Virus record (IMG/VR): IMGVR_UViG_3300003267_000193
Coordinates: 1 to 22,006 of that record
Length of the DNA stretch: 22,006 bases
Reading direction: 5' to 3' (one strand)
DNA from: a virus
Part shown: one piece after another, positions 12,808 through 19,306 of the stretch
How the letters are laid out: each line of letters starts with the position of its first letter
Position numbering within the stretch: the stretch's first letter is position 1
Made by a program: the position numbers and the translations under genes
The notes under the pieces: generated by a model
Told to the model about the DNA's origin: nothing
Seen by the model: only the letters and a program-made list of their open reading frames with translations
Database searches by the model: none

Positions 12808-15030
12808 GCGACAGCGCTCTACCTCACGAGCATCAGTTCGGATGTCAACCCGGGCAGCGAGGACGAGCGCCTGGCGCAGCTGACGCGCGGTAGCGGCGTC
12901 ACATCCTCGGATGCGACCGCGACCGTCGCCGGACCAACCGCTGGCGTGCAGGCGCAGCTGAGCGGCGCGGGTCTCACCTGGCTCTCCAACCCGCTGAACG
13001 GTGTCACGATCAGCGGGACGATTACCTTTAACATCTGGGGTTCCGAGTCGGCCGCGCAGGCCAATGCCGGCTTCGATGTGCTCGTCGAGCGCTGCAATGC
13101 CTCGGGCGTCGTGCAATCCACGATCCTGCGCTCGGAGCGCGGCACCGAGATGGGCACCACGTCCAGCGCGAACACCTGGACCGGCACGCCGACCTCGACC
13201 ACGCTGAGTACGAACGATCGCATCAAGATCACCGTGTTCGCCAATGACGCCGGCGGCACGATGACGGCCAGTAGCCGGACCTTTACGCTGCGGTTCAATG
13301 GCTCCAGCAGCGGCGCCGACGGCGATACCTTCGTTCAGTTCACCGAGACGCTGACCGAGAACCTGGCGACACGGACCGGCGATCTGAGCCAATCCCAAGC
13401 GAATCAGACGCTCAATCCCAACGGAGCCGGCGCCGTGGCGATCGCCGGTTCCCTTTCGGCCAGCCAGGCGGCCGAGACGCTGAGCGCGACGATCGAGTCT
13501 CCCTGGCAGGCACCGACCGCTTTCACCGCGCAACTGGGCACGCCGTATAGCGTGCTCGCCGGGATTGTCCTGGGCAGCGATCTCGATACCGGCGCGCGGA
13601 TCGGATCGCTCACGCAGACCCAGGCCGCCGAGACACTGAGCGCGGCCGGTGCGGTGGCCCTTGCCGGCTCCCTTTCGATCACCCAGGCCGCCGAGACACT
13701 GAGCGCGGCCGGCGTCGTCGGCGCAGCCGGCATCATTGGCGATGCCAGTATCACCCAGGCGGCCGAGACACTGAGCGGGGCCGGCGCGGCCCTGATTGCA
13801 GGAAGCGCCGCGCCAAGCCAGGCCGCCGAGATGCTGAGCGCGGCCGGCGCCGTGGCCCTGGTCGGCTCCCTTTCGACGACCCAGGCCGCCGAGACCCTGA
13901 GCGCCAGCGGCAGTACGACGACCAACGGCACCTATCGCGGGTCGTTCGGCTACCAGGACGCACGCACCTATCAAGGCACGGCCAGCAGTATCACCGGGAG
14001 TGCCACGCCGAGCCAGGCGGCCGAGACGCTGAGCGCGGCCGGTGCGGTGCTGATTGCAGGAAGCGCCGCGCCAACCCAGGCCGCGCAGACCCTTGCCGCC
14101 ACGGCGACCGGCGCTATCGCCGGTTCCCTTTCGAGCACCCAGGCGGCCGAGACGCTCAGCGCCAGCGGCACGAACCCGATCGCCGGCGCCCTCGCACAAA
14201 CCCAGGCAGCGCAGACCCTTGCCGCCAGCGCTGCGGTCGCCCTGGTCGGCTCCCTCACGAAGACCCAGGCCGCCGAGACGTTGAGCGCGGCCGGGAGCAC
14301 TGGATCGGGCACCGGCACCTATCGCACGGCAGTGGGCTACCGGGCGGCGGTCAATTACCTCTCGGGCGCAAGCGCGATCGTCGGTACCCTCTCGACCACC
14401 CAGGCGGCCGAGACGCTGAGCGCGGCCGCAACGCACCCGGTGAGCGGCGCCCTGGCGAAGACCCAGGCCGCCGAGACACTGAGCGCGGCCGGCGCGGTCA
14501 GCGGCGCCACCGGCATGTACCGATCGGCGTACGGCTACCGCGACACCCTTTCCTATCGCGGCAGCACGGCAGCCACGATCGGAACGCTGGCGAGCAGCCA
14601 GGCCGCCGAGATCCTGAGCGCCAGCGGCCGAGTCGCGATCGCCGGCGTCCTCTCGACCAGCCAGGCCGCCGAGACACTGAGCGCAGCGGCGATCCATCCG
14701 ATCGTCGGCGCACTCGCAGCCACCCAGGATGCCGAGACGCTGAGCGCCAGCGGCAGCAGCCTCGCCATCCGTACCGGCACACTGGCCGCCATCCAGGATG
14801 CCGAGACACTGAGCGCGACCGGCCTGATCGCGGCCACCGTGCGCGCCCGGCTCCACGGCCGCACCGTTGTCGAGACGGTCATGCGTGGGACGGCCAGAGT
14901 GGAGACCCGGCTGCACGGCGCCGCCCACCGATCGGTCACGCGCATGAGCGCCAGCGCCACCCCCGCCACCTTCCTGCACGGCCGCACCACTCGATCCGCG
15001 ACTCTCACCGGTACGGCGCAAAGGACATAG
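12805..15030 (+). CDS. large repeat-built fibre-like structural protein
   Basis: 741 residues in three parts. Residues 1-192 are a globular beta-rich head domain (GVTISGTITFNIWGSES, DVLVERCNASGVVQ, RIKITVFANDAGGTM). Residues about 193-672 hold 18 copies of a unit of roughly 21 residues with core TQAAETLSAAGAV. Three of the copies carry an inserted Tyr/Arg-rich cassette of the type GTYRGSFGYQDARTYQG. Residues about 673-741 are a basic tail of ten-residue repeats (LHGRT, MRGTA, LHGAA). The repeats suggest a long fibrous stalk, perhaps a beta-solenoid. The gene follows the spike and fibre genes. Similar ATQA..TLSA repeats occur in other phage proteins, but I know of no structure. Confidence 0.7.
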   Translation: MATALYLTSISSDVNPGSEDERLAQLTRGSGVTSSDATATVAGPTAGVQAQLSGAGLTWLSNPLNGVTISGTITFNIWGSESAAQANAGFDVLVERCNASGVVQSTILRSERGTEMGTTSSANTWTGTPTSTTLSTNDRIKITVFANDAGGTMTASSRTFTLRFNGSSSGADGDTFVQFTETLTENLATRTGDLSQSQANQTLNPNGAGAVAIAGSLSASQAAETLSATIESPWQAPTAFTAQLGTPYSVLAGIVLGSDLDTGARIGSLTQTQAAETLSAAGAVALAGSLSITQAAETLSAAGVVGAAGIIGDASITQAAETLSGAGAALIAGSAAPSQAAEMLSAAGAVALVGSLSTTQAAETLSASGSTTTNGTYRGSFGYQDARTYQGTASSITGSATPSQAAETLSAAGAVLIAGSAAPTQAAQTLAATATGAIAGSLSSTQAAETLSASGTNPIAGALAQTQAAQTLAASAAVALVGSLTKTQAAETLSAAGSTGSGTGTYRTAVGYRAAVNYLSGASAIVGTLSTTQAAETLSAAATHPVSGALAKTQAAETLSAAGAVSGATGMYRSAYGYRDTLSYRGSTAATIGTLASSQAAEILSASGRVAIAGVLSTSQAAETLSAAAIHPIVGALAATQDAETLSASGSSLAIRTGTLAAIQDAETLSATGLIAATVRARLHGRTVVETVMRGTARVETRLHGAAHRSVTRMSASATPATFLHGRTTRSATLTGTAQRT
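13381..14820 (+). repeat. coding tandem repeat array, 18 units of about 63 bp
   Basis: Units of about 63 bases, many sharing the core ACCCAGGCCGCCGAGACNCT or close variants, are arranged head to tail. The array is broken by longer units at about residues 230-265, 373-390, 502-520 and 568-585 of the protein. High DNA identity between units makes copy-number change by recombination likely, and also makes short-read assembly errors possible here. Confidence 0.85.
14827..15027 (+). repeat. coding ten-residue repeats at the C terminus
   Basis: The last 65-70 residues of the repeat protein read as about six degenerate ten-residue units beginning LHGRT, MRGTA, LHGAA, MSASA, LHGRT and LTGTA, each followed by Arg/Thr/Val-rich residues. 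The alternation is different from the upstream 21-residue units, so this is a second repeat class in the same protein. Confidence 0.6.
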
Positions 15031-15033
15031 ATC

Positions 15034-15339
15034 ATGATCGACACCCTGACCATCGACCTCGGCGACGGCGCCAAACTCGATATGACCTTCAGCGTCGACG
15101 ATGTCGATACCGACCCCGCCACGATCACGATCGAGCTGAAGAGTCCATCGAACGCCGTCACGACCTACACCTTTGCCGCGAGCCAGATCACGAAGATCGC
15201 GACCGGGCAGTATCGCAAGATCCTCGGCGCATCCATCCTGAACGCGGCCGGGCAGTGGCGCTACTCCTGGATCGGCACCGGCACCGCCGAGGGCGCCGAG
15301 CAGGGTCTGATCGTCGTCAACGCCCGCGCCAGCGCGTAA
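15034..15339 (+). CDS. small Ig-like beta-sandwich phage protein
   Basis: 101 residues with alternating beta strands: LTIDLGDGAKLDMTFSVDD, ATITIELKSPSNAVTTYTFA, YRKILGASILNAAGQWRYSW and a GAEQGLIVVNARAS end. This layout (strand, Pro-containing turn, GQWRYxWxGTG, VV end) is common in small phage proteins of the fibre or surface region. AAAGGA lies eight bases before the ATG. It directly follows the repeat protein by three bases and is probably translated with it. The precise role is unknown. Confidence 0.65.
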   Translation: MIDTLTIDLGDGAKLDMTFSVDDVDTDPATITIELKSPSNAVTTYTFAASQITKIATGQYRKILGASILNAAGQWRYSWIGTGTAEGAEQGLIVVNARASA

Positions 15340-15359
15340 CCATGAAAGGTTCCCAACCG

Positions 15360-15584
15360 ATGAAGCCCATTACCTCGAATGAGACGCACGAAGCACTCGC
15401 GCGCATGCTGCATGCCGATCGCGTGCAGCTCGCCGGCCTGATCGAGCGACTCCCGATCCACCGGGATATCCTCAAGAGCCCGGCCGCGACGATCGCCGAG
15501 CTGGAGACGCAGGCCGAGCAATCGGTGCGCGTGATCGAGTATCTAGAGAAGCGCCTGGCCGAGCTTGGCCCGGTCGAGGCGTAA
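15360..15584 (+). CDS. small helical protein, unknown
   Basis: 74 residues, MKPITSNETHEALARMLHAD onward, nearly all helical, with a heptad-like C-terminal half (IAELETQAEQSVRVIEYLEKR). I prefer ATG 15360 over the in-frame ATG at 15342 because GAAAGG lies ten bases upstream of the former and nothing lies upstream of the latter. It may be a small coiled-coil chaperone or accessory of the preceding surface proteins. No family recognised. Confidence 0.55.
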   Translation: MKPITSNETHEALARMLHADRVQLAGLIERLPIHRDILKSPAATIAELETQAEQSVRVIEYLEKRLAELGPVEA

Positions 15585-15589
15585 CGCCT

Positions 15590-15604
15590 GCTACCCGGTA
15601 GCAG
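15590..15604 (+). repeat. TGCTAC-CCG-GTAGCA hairpin, intergenic copy
   Basis: An identical 15-base hairpin repeat, five bases after the stop of the preceding gene and 16 bases before the adaptor gene. It could act as a processing or stalling site between the fibre and connector blocks. Confidence 0.7.
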
Positions 15605-15619
15605 CCCCCGAGCATTCCT

Positions 15620-16264
15620 ATGAGCAGCAGCCTCACCAGCATGGCCGATATCCTGGCCGCCGACGTGCCGCCCTACGGCAACGTGCCCACGACCGAGCAC
15701 TATCTGCGATCGGTCAAGGATGCCGTGGCCGATCTCAGCCGGCGCGCGGCGCTGATCAAGATCGCCACACTCGCGATCGTGAGCGGCACGGCCAGCTATG
15801 ACCTACCGGCCGACTTCCTGCGCCTCATCCGGCTCGATACGGCCAATGGCTACGGCTCCAACGGCGTGCTGTATAGCGCCGAGGGGCTGGTGCCGCTCAC
15901 GCCCTGGTCGAGCCAGAGCTGCGAGCGCACCACGATCGCGCACGGGGCGATCACCTTCACGCCGACGCCGGCCTACACGCTCGATCGGCAACTTACCTAT
16001 GCGGCCGCCTACGCCCTCGACGGCGACGACTATGCCGATCTGGATGACGACCTGGCGCAGATCGCACTCCTCAAAGCGCGGGCGATCTGCCTGCTGCTAC
16101 AAGCCGCCAAGGCGGCCCGCGATGCCTGGGTATCCGAGCTTGGCCCCGAGAAGCGCGACAAGACCAAGCAGGCGCCGGAACTGCGCGCCGAGGCCGCCGA
16201 ATTCGAGCGGCACTACCTCGCCGCACTCAACGCACGCAGTGGCCCATACGGGAGTCGATCCTGA
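15620..16264 (+). CDS. head-tail adaptor (connector) protein
   Basis: 214 residues. The segment VSGTASYDLPADFLRLIRLD (about residues 54-73) is typical of phage adaptor proteins that dock on the portal ring. The following beta-rich middle and the helical C terminus (LAQIALLKARAICLLLQAAK) fit as well. It is the first of four consecutive connector genes, ordered adaptor, stopper, gp10-like and tail terminator as in HK97-like phages. The stop overlaps the next start by one base. The family assignment rests on pattern and order, not on a search. Confidence 0.7.
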   Translation: MSSSLTSMADILAADVPPYGNVPTTEHYLRSVKDAVADLSRRAALIKIATLAIVSGTASYDLPADFLRLIRLDTANGYGSNGVLYSAEGLVPLTPWSSQSCERTTIAHGAITFTPTPAYTLDRQLTYAAAYALDGDDYADLDDDLAQIALLKARAICLLLQAAKAARDAWVSELGPEKRDKTKQAPELRAEAAEFERHYLAALNARSGPYGSRS

Positions 16265-16638
16265 TGCCAGCGCTGAATGCAGAAGACCGCGCTGCACTGG
16301 CGGCCGATGCCGCCGAGATGATCGCCGATGGCGAGCTCGTCACGCTGGCCCGCGCGCCAAAAGGCATGCGCAATCGCGGCGATGCCGAGGCCTTCGCCAC
16401 GAACGTGCCCATGCAAATCTGGTCCACGAATGGCAACAGCGATCCGCGCATCCTGGAAGCTGTACCGGCGATTGGCGGCCAGCGCGTCGCCGCCGTCGGC
16501 TATGCGTCGGCCGGCACCGACCTGCAGGCGGGCGATGAAATCTGGACCGCGAGCAAACGATATAGCGTGCTGGGCGTGGGAATCTGGCGCGGCAGCGTGG
16601 CGGCCGCGCTCAATGAGATTGTGCCGAGGGCATCGTGA
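16264..16638 (+). CDS. head closure (stopper) protein
   Basis: 124 residues. The C-terminal half has the usual small barrel pattern of SPP1 gp16-like stoppers: QIWSTNGNSDPRILEAVPA, AGDEIWTASKRYSVLGVGIW and RGSVAAALNEI. The protein closes the portal channel after packaging and receives the tail. It shares one base with the adaptor stop and its TGA overlaps the GTG of the next gene. Confidence 0.7.
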   Translation: MPALNAEDRAALAADAAEMIADGELVTLARAPKGMRNRGDAEAFATNVPMQIWSTNGNSDPRILEAVPAIGGQRVAAVGYASAGTDLQAGDEIWTASKRYSVLGVGIWRGSVAAALNEIVPRAS

Positions 16639-17027
16639 CAGGGCTGAAAGTTGAAATCCTGCACCTGCCCGAGGTGCAGGCCGCGCTCAGAGCCAAGGCC
16701 GATCGCCTGACCCCGGCGCTCAATGATGCCGCGACGGTCGGCCGCCGGCTGCTCGTCGAGCAGTTGACCAACTACCCGCCGCCCCGGCAGGGCCAGCGCT
16801 ATGTACGAACCTTCCGCTTGAAACGTGGATGGGAGCGCGCCACGCCGATCACCGGCGGCCGCGGCTTCCAGCTGATCAACCCGGTCGAGTATGCGCCGGC
16901 GGTGCAGGGCACCAACCAGCGCCCCGCCTTCCGTGGCCGTTGGGAGAATGTGGCCAGTATCGCCAAGCGCATGCAGGCCGAAGTCATCGCCGCGTATGTG
17001 CAGGCGGTCAAGCAGGCGGTTGAATGA
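16635..17027 (+). CDS. HK97 gp10-like tail completion protein
   Basis: 130 residues from a GTG start that overlaps the stopper stop as GTGA, with GAGGG four bases upstream. The N terminus (VEILHLPEVQAALRAKADRL) and the middle (YVRTFRLKRGWERA, EYAPAVQGTNQRP, RGRWENVASIAKRMQAEVIAA) follow the gp10 pattern, with the YAxxV(Q/H)G motif near residue 88. These proteins act at the head-tail interface. The end overlaps the next gene as ATGA. Confidence 0.75.
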   Translation: MTGLKVEILHLPEVQAALRAKADRLTPALNDAATVGRRLLVEQLTNYPPPRQGQRYVRTFRLKRGWERATPITGGRGFQLINPVEYAPAVQGTNQRPAFRGRWENVASIAKRMQAEVIAAYVQAVKQAVE

Positions 17028-17482
17028 GCGTCAATCCCACCACGATCCGCACCACCCTTGCCGAGCTCTTGAGAGCGGGCTGCCCCGACGCCATGCGCGT
17101 CTATCCCGACGAGCCCGGCGACCTGGGCAAGAAGAGCCCGATCATCGTCCTCTCACGGCGCGGCCGCGGTCGGAATAAGCAGGGCCAGGCGCTGCGCACC
17201 TTCCAGACCAAGATCAAGCTCTGGCTCGATGTGTATGTGGCCGCGCCGGATGGCCGCGACTACACCGACGCCGAGGCGGCCGCGCTGCTGGACACCATGG
17301 CCTACCAGATCGACGCGGTGATCGACCAGTACCAGACCGCGATCGATAGCGAGACGCAGGCCAAGCTCTGGCAGGCGATCGAATACGACATCGATAGCGA
17401 GATCGAGTTCGGCATCTTCAACGACGATGGCGTGCCGCGCTGGCGCGAGCACATGGGCCTGGTCGTGACGGTCTTCGCCTAG
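17024..17482 (+). CDS. tail terminator protein
   Basis: 152 residues. Size, position after the gp10-like gene and pattern suit the tail terminator (gpU or SPP1 gp17 type): helical start (TTIRTTLAELLRAGCPDAMR), beta strands (IIVLSRRGRG, FQTKIKLWLDVYVAAPD) and a final strand HMGLVVTVFA. It caps the tail tube at its head end. Its TAG overlaps the antisense gene stop in the palindrome CTAG. The assignment is from order and secondary-structure pattern. Confidence 0.65.
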   Translation: MSVNPTTIRTTLAELLRAGCPDAMRVYPDEPGDLGKKSPIIVLSRRGRGRNKQGQALRTFQTKIKLWLDVYVAAPDGRDYTDAEAAALLDTMAYQIDAVIDQYQTAIDSETQAKLWQAIEYDIDSEIEFGIFNDDGVPRWREHMGLVVTVFA

Positions 17483-17824
17483 TTCAGATCCTCATGCAGC
17501 GCGGGCGGCTGCGCGGTATACAACGCCAACCCAGGATTCGGGATGAACAGCGAAGGCGTGCGCAACGACTCAGGAGCGGCCGCCTGCTCCGCACAGCGCC
17601 GCAGCAACGCCGGTATCTCGATCGGCGCCTCACGCACAAAGCGATCGAGGATCGGCTGCGCCTGGAGCAATGGACGGCCCATCACCCCACCGACGACCAG
17701 ATGATCGATCACCGTCAGCAGCGCCCGGTATTGCAGCGGCGGCGGCAGCTCACCCAAGCCCCCCCAGGAGCGCCAGATCGATCGGTCGGAGTTCTTCCCA
17801 GCGGATCCGTGGAACCCTCGGCAT
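17479..17824 (-). CDS. antisense tail-assembly-chaperone-like gene, frame break at a G7 run
   Basis: A strong AGGAGGG (17835-17829) fixes the minus-strand start at 17824, giving MPRVPRIRWEELRPIDLALL and then a TGA at 17752-17750 after 24 codons. In the +1 frame, entered at or near the G7 run (17765-17759), translation goes on as GELPPPLQYRALLTVIDHLV to a TAG at 17479, about 114 residues in total. The segment VIDHLVVGGVMGRP matches VLDRLVVGGILGRP of the chaperone gene at 19001, so the two look homologous. The break may be a programmed +1 shift at GGG-TGA, a real mutation, or a homopolymer error. The function of the product is unknown. Confidence 0.55.
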
Positions 17825-17828
17825 GCAT

Positions 17829-17854
17829 CCCTCCTGTTTCTATCAATCCTACCA
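17829..17854 (-). promoter_or_regulatory. minus-strand promoter and ribosome-binding site
   Basis: On the minus strand an extended -10, TGG-TAGGAT (17854-17846), is followed by AGGAGGG (17835-17829), with ATG at 17824 four bases further on. No convincing -35 is seen, which is allowed for extended -10 promoters. This gives the antisense gene its own expression signals. Confidence 0.4.
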
Positions 17855-17908
17855 CACAGAACGCGCCCCCGTCTGCGTTCGATACCATCCCGATAAGGAG
17901 AATCCTCA

Positions 17909-18256
17909 ATGGCTCGTGCAGCACTCACCAAGCAGACCATCACGCACGCCGGCCAGGCGCTGACCTACACCGCCCCGACCGGCGCTGGCGCCAACAACGG
18001 CTGGACCTGGGCCAACACCGGCGCCGAGATCCTCGAAATCAAGAATACCGACACGGTCACCCACACGCTCACGCTCAAGGCCAGCGCTTCGCTCGCCGGC
18101 ATCGCGCTGCAAGATCAGACCGTCACCGTCCCGGCCGCCGCGGCCGGCGCCCCCGGCTACGTCAAGGTTAAGCTGGCGACGGTCGCGTTCGGCGCGACCG
18201 GCAACGCCGATATCGATGTGGTTACCGGCATCACGGCCGCGCTGATCAGCGCGTAG
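17909..18256 (+). CDS. small Ig-like structural protein before the tail tube
   Basis: 115 residues, beta-rich: ITHAGQALTYTAPTGAGANN, AEILEIKNTDTVTHTLTLKA, DQTVTVPAAAAGAPGYVKVK and a final ADIDVVTGITAALIS. The pattern suggests one Ig-like or beta-sandwich domain of a virion surface protein. AAGGAG lies eight bases before the ATG. It sits just before the probable tail tube gene, so a tail or head decoration role is likely. A 63-base gap without a gene follows. Confidence 0.6.
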   Translation: MARAALTKQTITHAGQALTYTAPTGAGANNGWTWANTGAEILEIKNTDTVTHTLTLKASASLAGIALQDQTVTVPAAAAGAPGYVKVKLATVAFGATGNADIDVVTGITAALISA

Positions 18257-18319
18257 CAGCCCCCGCTGTTCCTCTTCCCGCGATCCCTCACTCACCCCAC
18301 TTCTAAGGAGTAATCCCCC

Positions 18320-18769
18320 ATGACTATCGTTAGTGGTTTTGGTTCGGCCGTCGATGCCTACGTGGAGATCTCCACGAACGGTACGAGCTGGACGAACATC
18401 AGCGGCGCGACCAACGCGCTCGAACCCGATCCCGTCAAGCGCAAGTTTGGCGAGGCCTATGTGTTCGGCGCTGCCGATCCCGGCGTCACCGTCGGCAAGA
18501 ACGAGTCGGTCGAAATCAAGATGAGCGTGTTATTCACGCAGGGCGCCAGCGATGCCTTCGCGACGGTCAAGGCGGCCTTCGATAACAAGACCGATGTGTA
18601 CTTCCGCTGGACGCCGTTCGGCAATGTGGCAGGCAACGCCCGCTTCACGACCGGCGCCGGCAAGGTGCTCGAATTCATGTATCCGAAGATCAACGCGGAA
18701 TCGGCCGACGCGATTATGTGCGAGCTGAAGATCCGCGCGGCCGGTATCACCCAGGACGCAACCCCATAA
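18320..18769 (+). CDS. major tail tube protein (probable)
   Basis: 149 residues. The order tail terminator, tail tube, chaperone pair, tape measure places the tube here, and the sequence fits: a beta-rich start (GSAVDAYVEISTNGTSWTNI), a long central region (VTVGKNESVEIKMSVLFTQG, ASDAFATVKAAFDNKTDVYF) and an ending strand (ADAIMCELKIRAAGITQ). Hexamers of this protein stack to form the tail tube. AAGGAG nine bases before the ATG suggests strong expression. It ends before a structured gap that may lower expression of the next genes. Confidence 0.75.
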   Translation: MTIVSGFGSAVDAYVEISTNGTSWTNISGATNALEPDPVKRKFGEAYVFGAADPGVTVGKNESVEIKMSVLFTQGASDAFATVKAAFDNKTDVYFRWTPFGNVAGNARFTTGAGKVLEFMYPKINAESADAIMCELKIRAAGITQDATP

Positions 18770-18776
18770 GAACGAT

Positions 18777-18804
18777 GAAGGCTGAAGGCTGAAGGCTGAA
18801 GGCG
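18777..18804 (+). repeat. heptanucleotide tandem repeat GAAGGCT x4
   Basis: Three exact copies of GAAGGCT and a fourth ending in G, starting eight bases after the tail tube stop. GATGAAGG at the left edge (18774-18781) is exactly complementary to CCTTCATC (18837-18844) in the next heptamer array, so the two arrays can pair. Confidence 0.8.
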
Positions 18805-18831
18805 CATTGCGAGCGCTGTACTCTTAGCCTC

Positions 18832-18859
18832 TTCATCCTTCATCCTTCACTGTTCATCC
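18832..18859 (+). repeat. heptanucleotide tandem repeat TTCATCC x4
   Basis: TTCATCC, TTCATCC, TTCACTG, TTCATCC, in exact seven-base phase. It is close to the reverse complement of the GAAGGCT array upstream (six of seven bases). Confidence 0.75.
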
Positions 18860-18864
18860 TTTCC

Positions 18865-18902
18865 CCAGGCGTCTCCGCCTGGCGCCGGGAACCCGCCCGG
18901 CG
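18865..18902 (+). other. two adjacent stem-loops after the tail tube gene
   Basis: CCAGGCG-TCTC-CGCCTGG (18865-18882, 7 bp) is followed with no gap by CGCCGGG-(6 bases)-CCCGGCG (18883-18902, 7 bp). No T-run follows. They may slow transcription or protect the abundant tail tube message from 3' decay. Confidence 0.65.
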
Positions 18903-18917
18903 TGGGCGCTCGCTATA

Positions 18918-18950
18918 CCTGGGCGGGTCGATCGATCGCATCCGCCCAGG
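18918..18950 (+). other. 9-bp stem-loop before the chaperone gene
   Basis: CCTGGGCGG (18918-18926) and CCGCCCAGG (18942-18950) pair perfectly around a 15-base loop that contains the palindrome TCGATCGATCGA-like core. With the two hairpins before it, it forms a three-hairpin cluster in the 231-base gap. Confidence 0.65.
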
Positions 18951-18964
18951 ACCCGATCCCTCGA

Positions 18965-18992
18965 TTCTTCATTCTTCATTCACCATTCTAGG
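18965..18992 (+). repeat. heptanucleotide tandem repeat TTCTTCA x4 running into the ribosome-binding site
   Basis: TTCTTCA, TTCTTCA, TTCACCA, TTCTAGG in seven-base phase. The last unit runs into AGGAGG (18990-18995), the ribosome-binding site of the chaperone gene at 19001. Confidence 0.65.
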
Positions 18993-19000
18993 AGGTTCCC

Positions 19001-19306
19001 ATGCCCCGTGGACGCAAACCCAAGACCACCCAGGCGATCACCGCCACGCCCGCGACCGTTGTTCTGTCCGCCCCGATCGTCGTCGATCGCTCGCGCCTGA
19101 CGCTCGGCGATATGCTGACCTTCTCGAAACTGAGCACCCTCGGCCAGGCCGACGCAGCTGCGCAGAATGCCGCGATGATTGAGATCCTGCCGGTCCTCGA
19201 TCGCCTGGTCGTCGGCGGCATCCTGGGCCGCCCCGCGACCGAGCTGACCGCGATCATGGAAGCGGTCGGCCAGCAGCTCAACGAGACGGCAAACCCAAAG
19301 ATCTAA
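19001..19306 (+). CDS. tail assembly chaperone (G protein)
   Basis: 101 residues in the zero frame, with AGGAGG five bases before the ATG. The N terminus is basic and low in complexity; residues about 45-90 (LTLGDMLTFSKLSTLGQADA, then VLDRLVVGGILGRP) form the helical core. Position just before the tape measure, small size and the frameshift signals at its 3' end identify it as the equivalent of lambda gpG. It would coat the tape measure during tail assembly and is absent from the finished virion. It shares its core with the antisense gene at 17479-17824. Confidence 0.8.
   Translation: MPRGRKPKTTQAITATPATVVLSAPIVVDRSRLTLGDMLTFSKLSTLGQADAAAQNAAMIEILPVLDRLVVGGILGRPATELTAIMEAVGQQLNETANPKI

Noticed and set aside
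12787-15021. 744-codon minus-strand open frame opposite the repeat protein
   Set aside because: It is the mirror of the GC-rich repeat array; its translation is Gly/Arg/Ala-rich and periodic with the sense repeats, and the sense gene has a near-perfect Shine-Dalgarno.
9315-17854. Invertible DNA segments as the cause of the two antisense genes
   Set aside because: I looked for inverted repeats at the edges of both segments and found none; no recombinase gene is present in the window.
18777-18992. CRISPR array
   Set aside because: The repeats are seven-base tandem units without spacers; no array of 25-40-base repeats with unique spacers is visible anywhere in the window.
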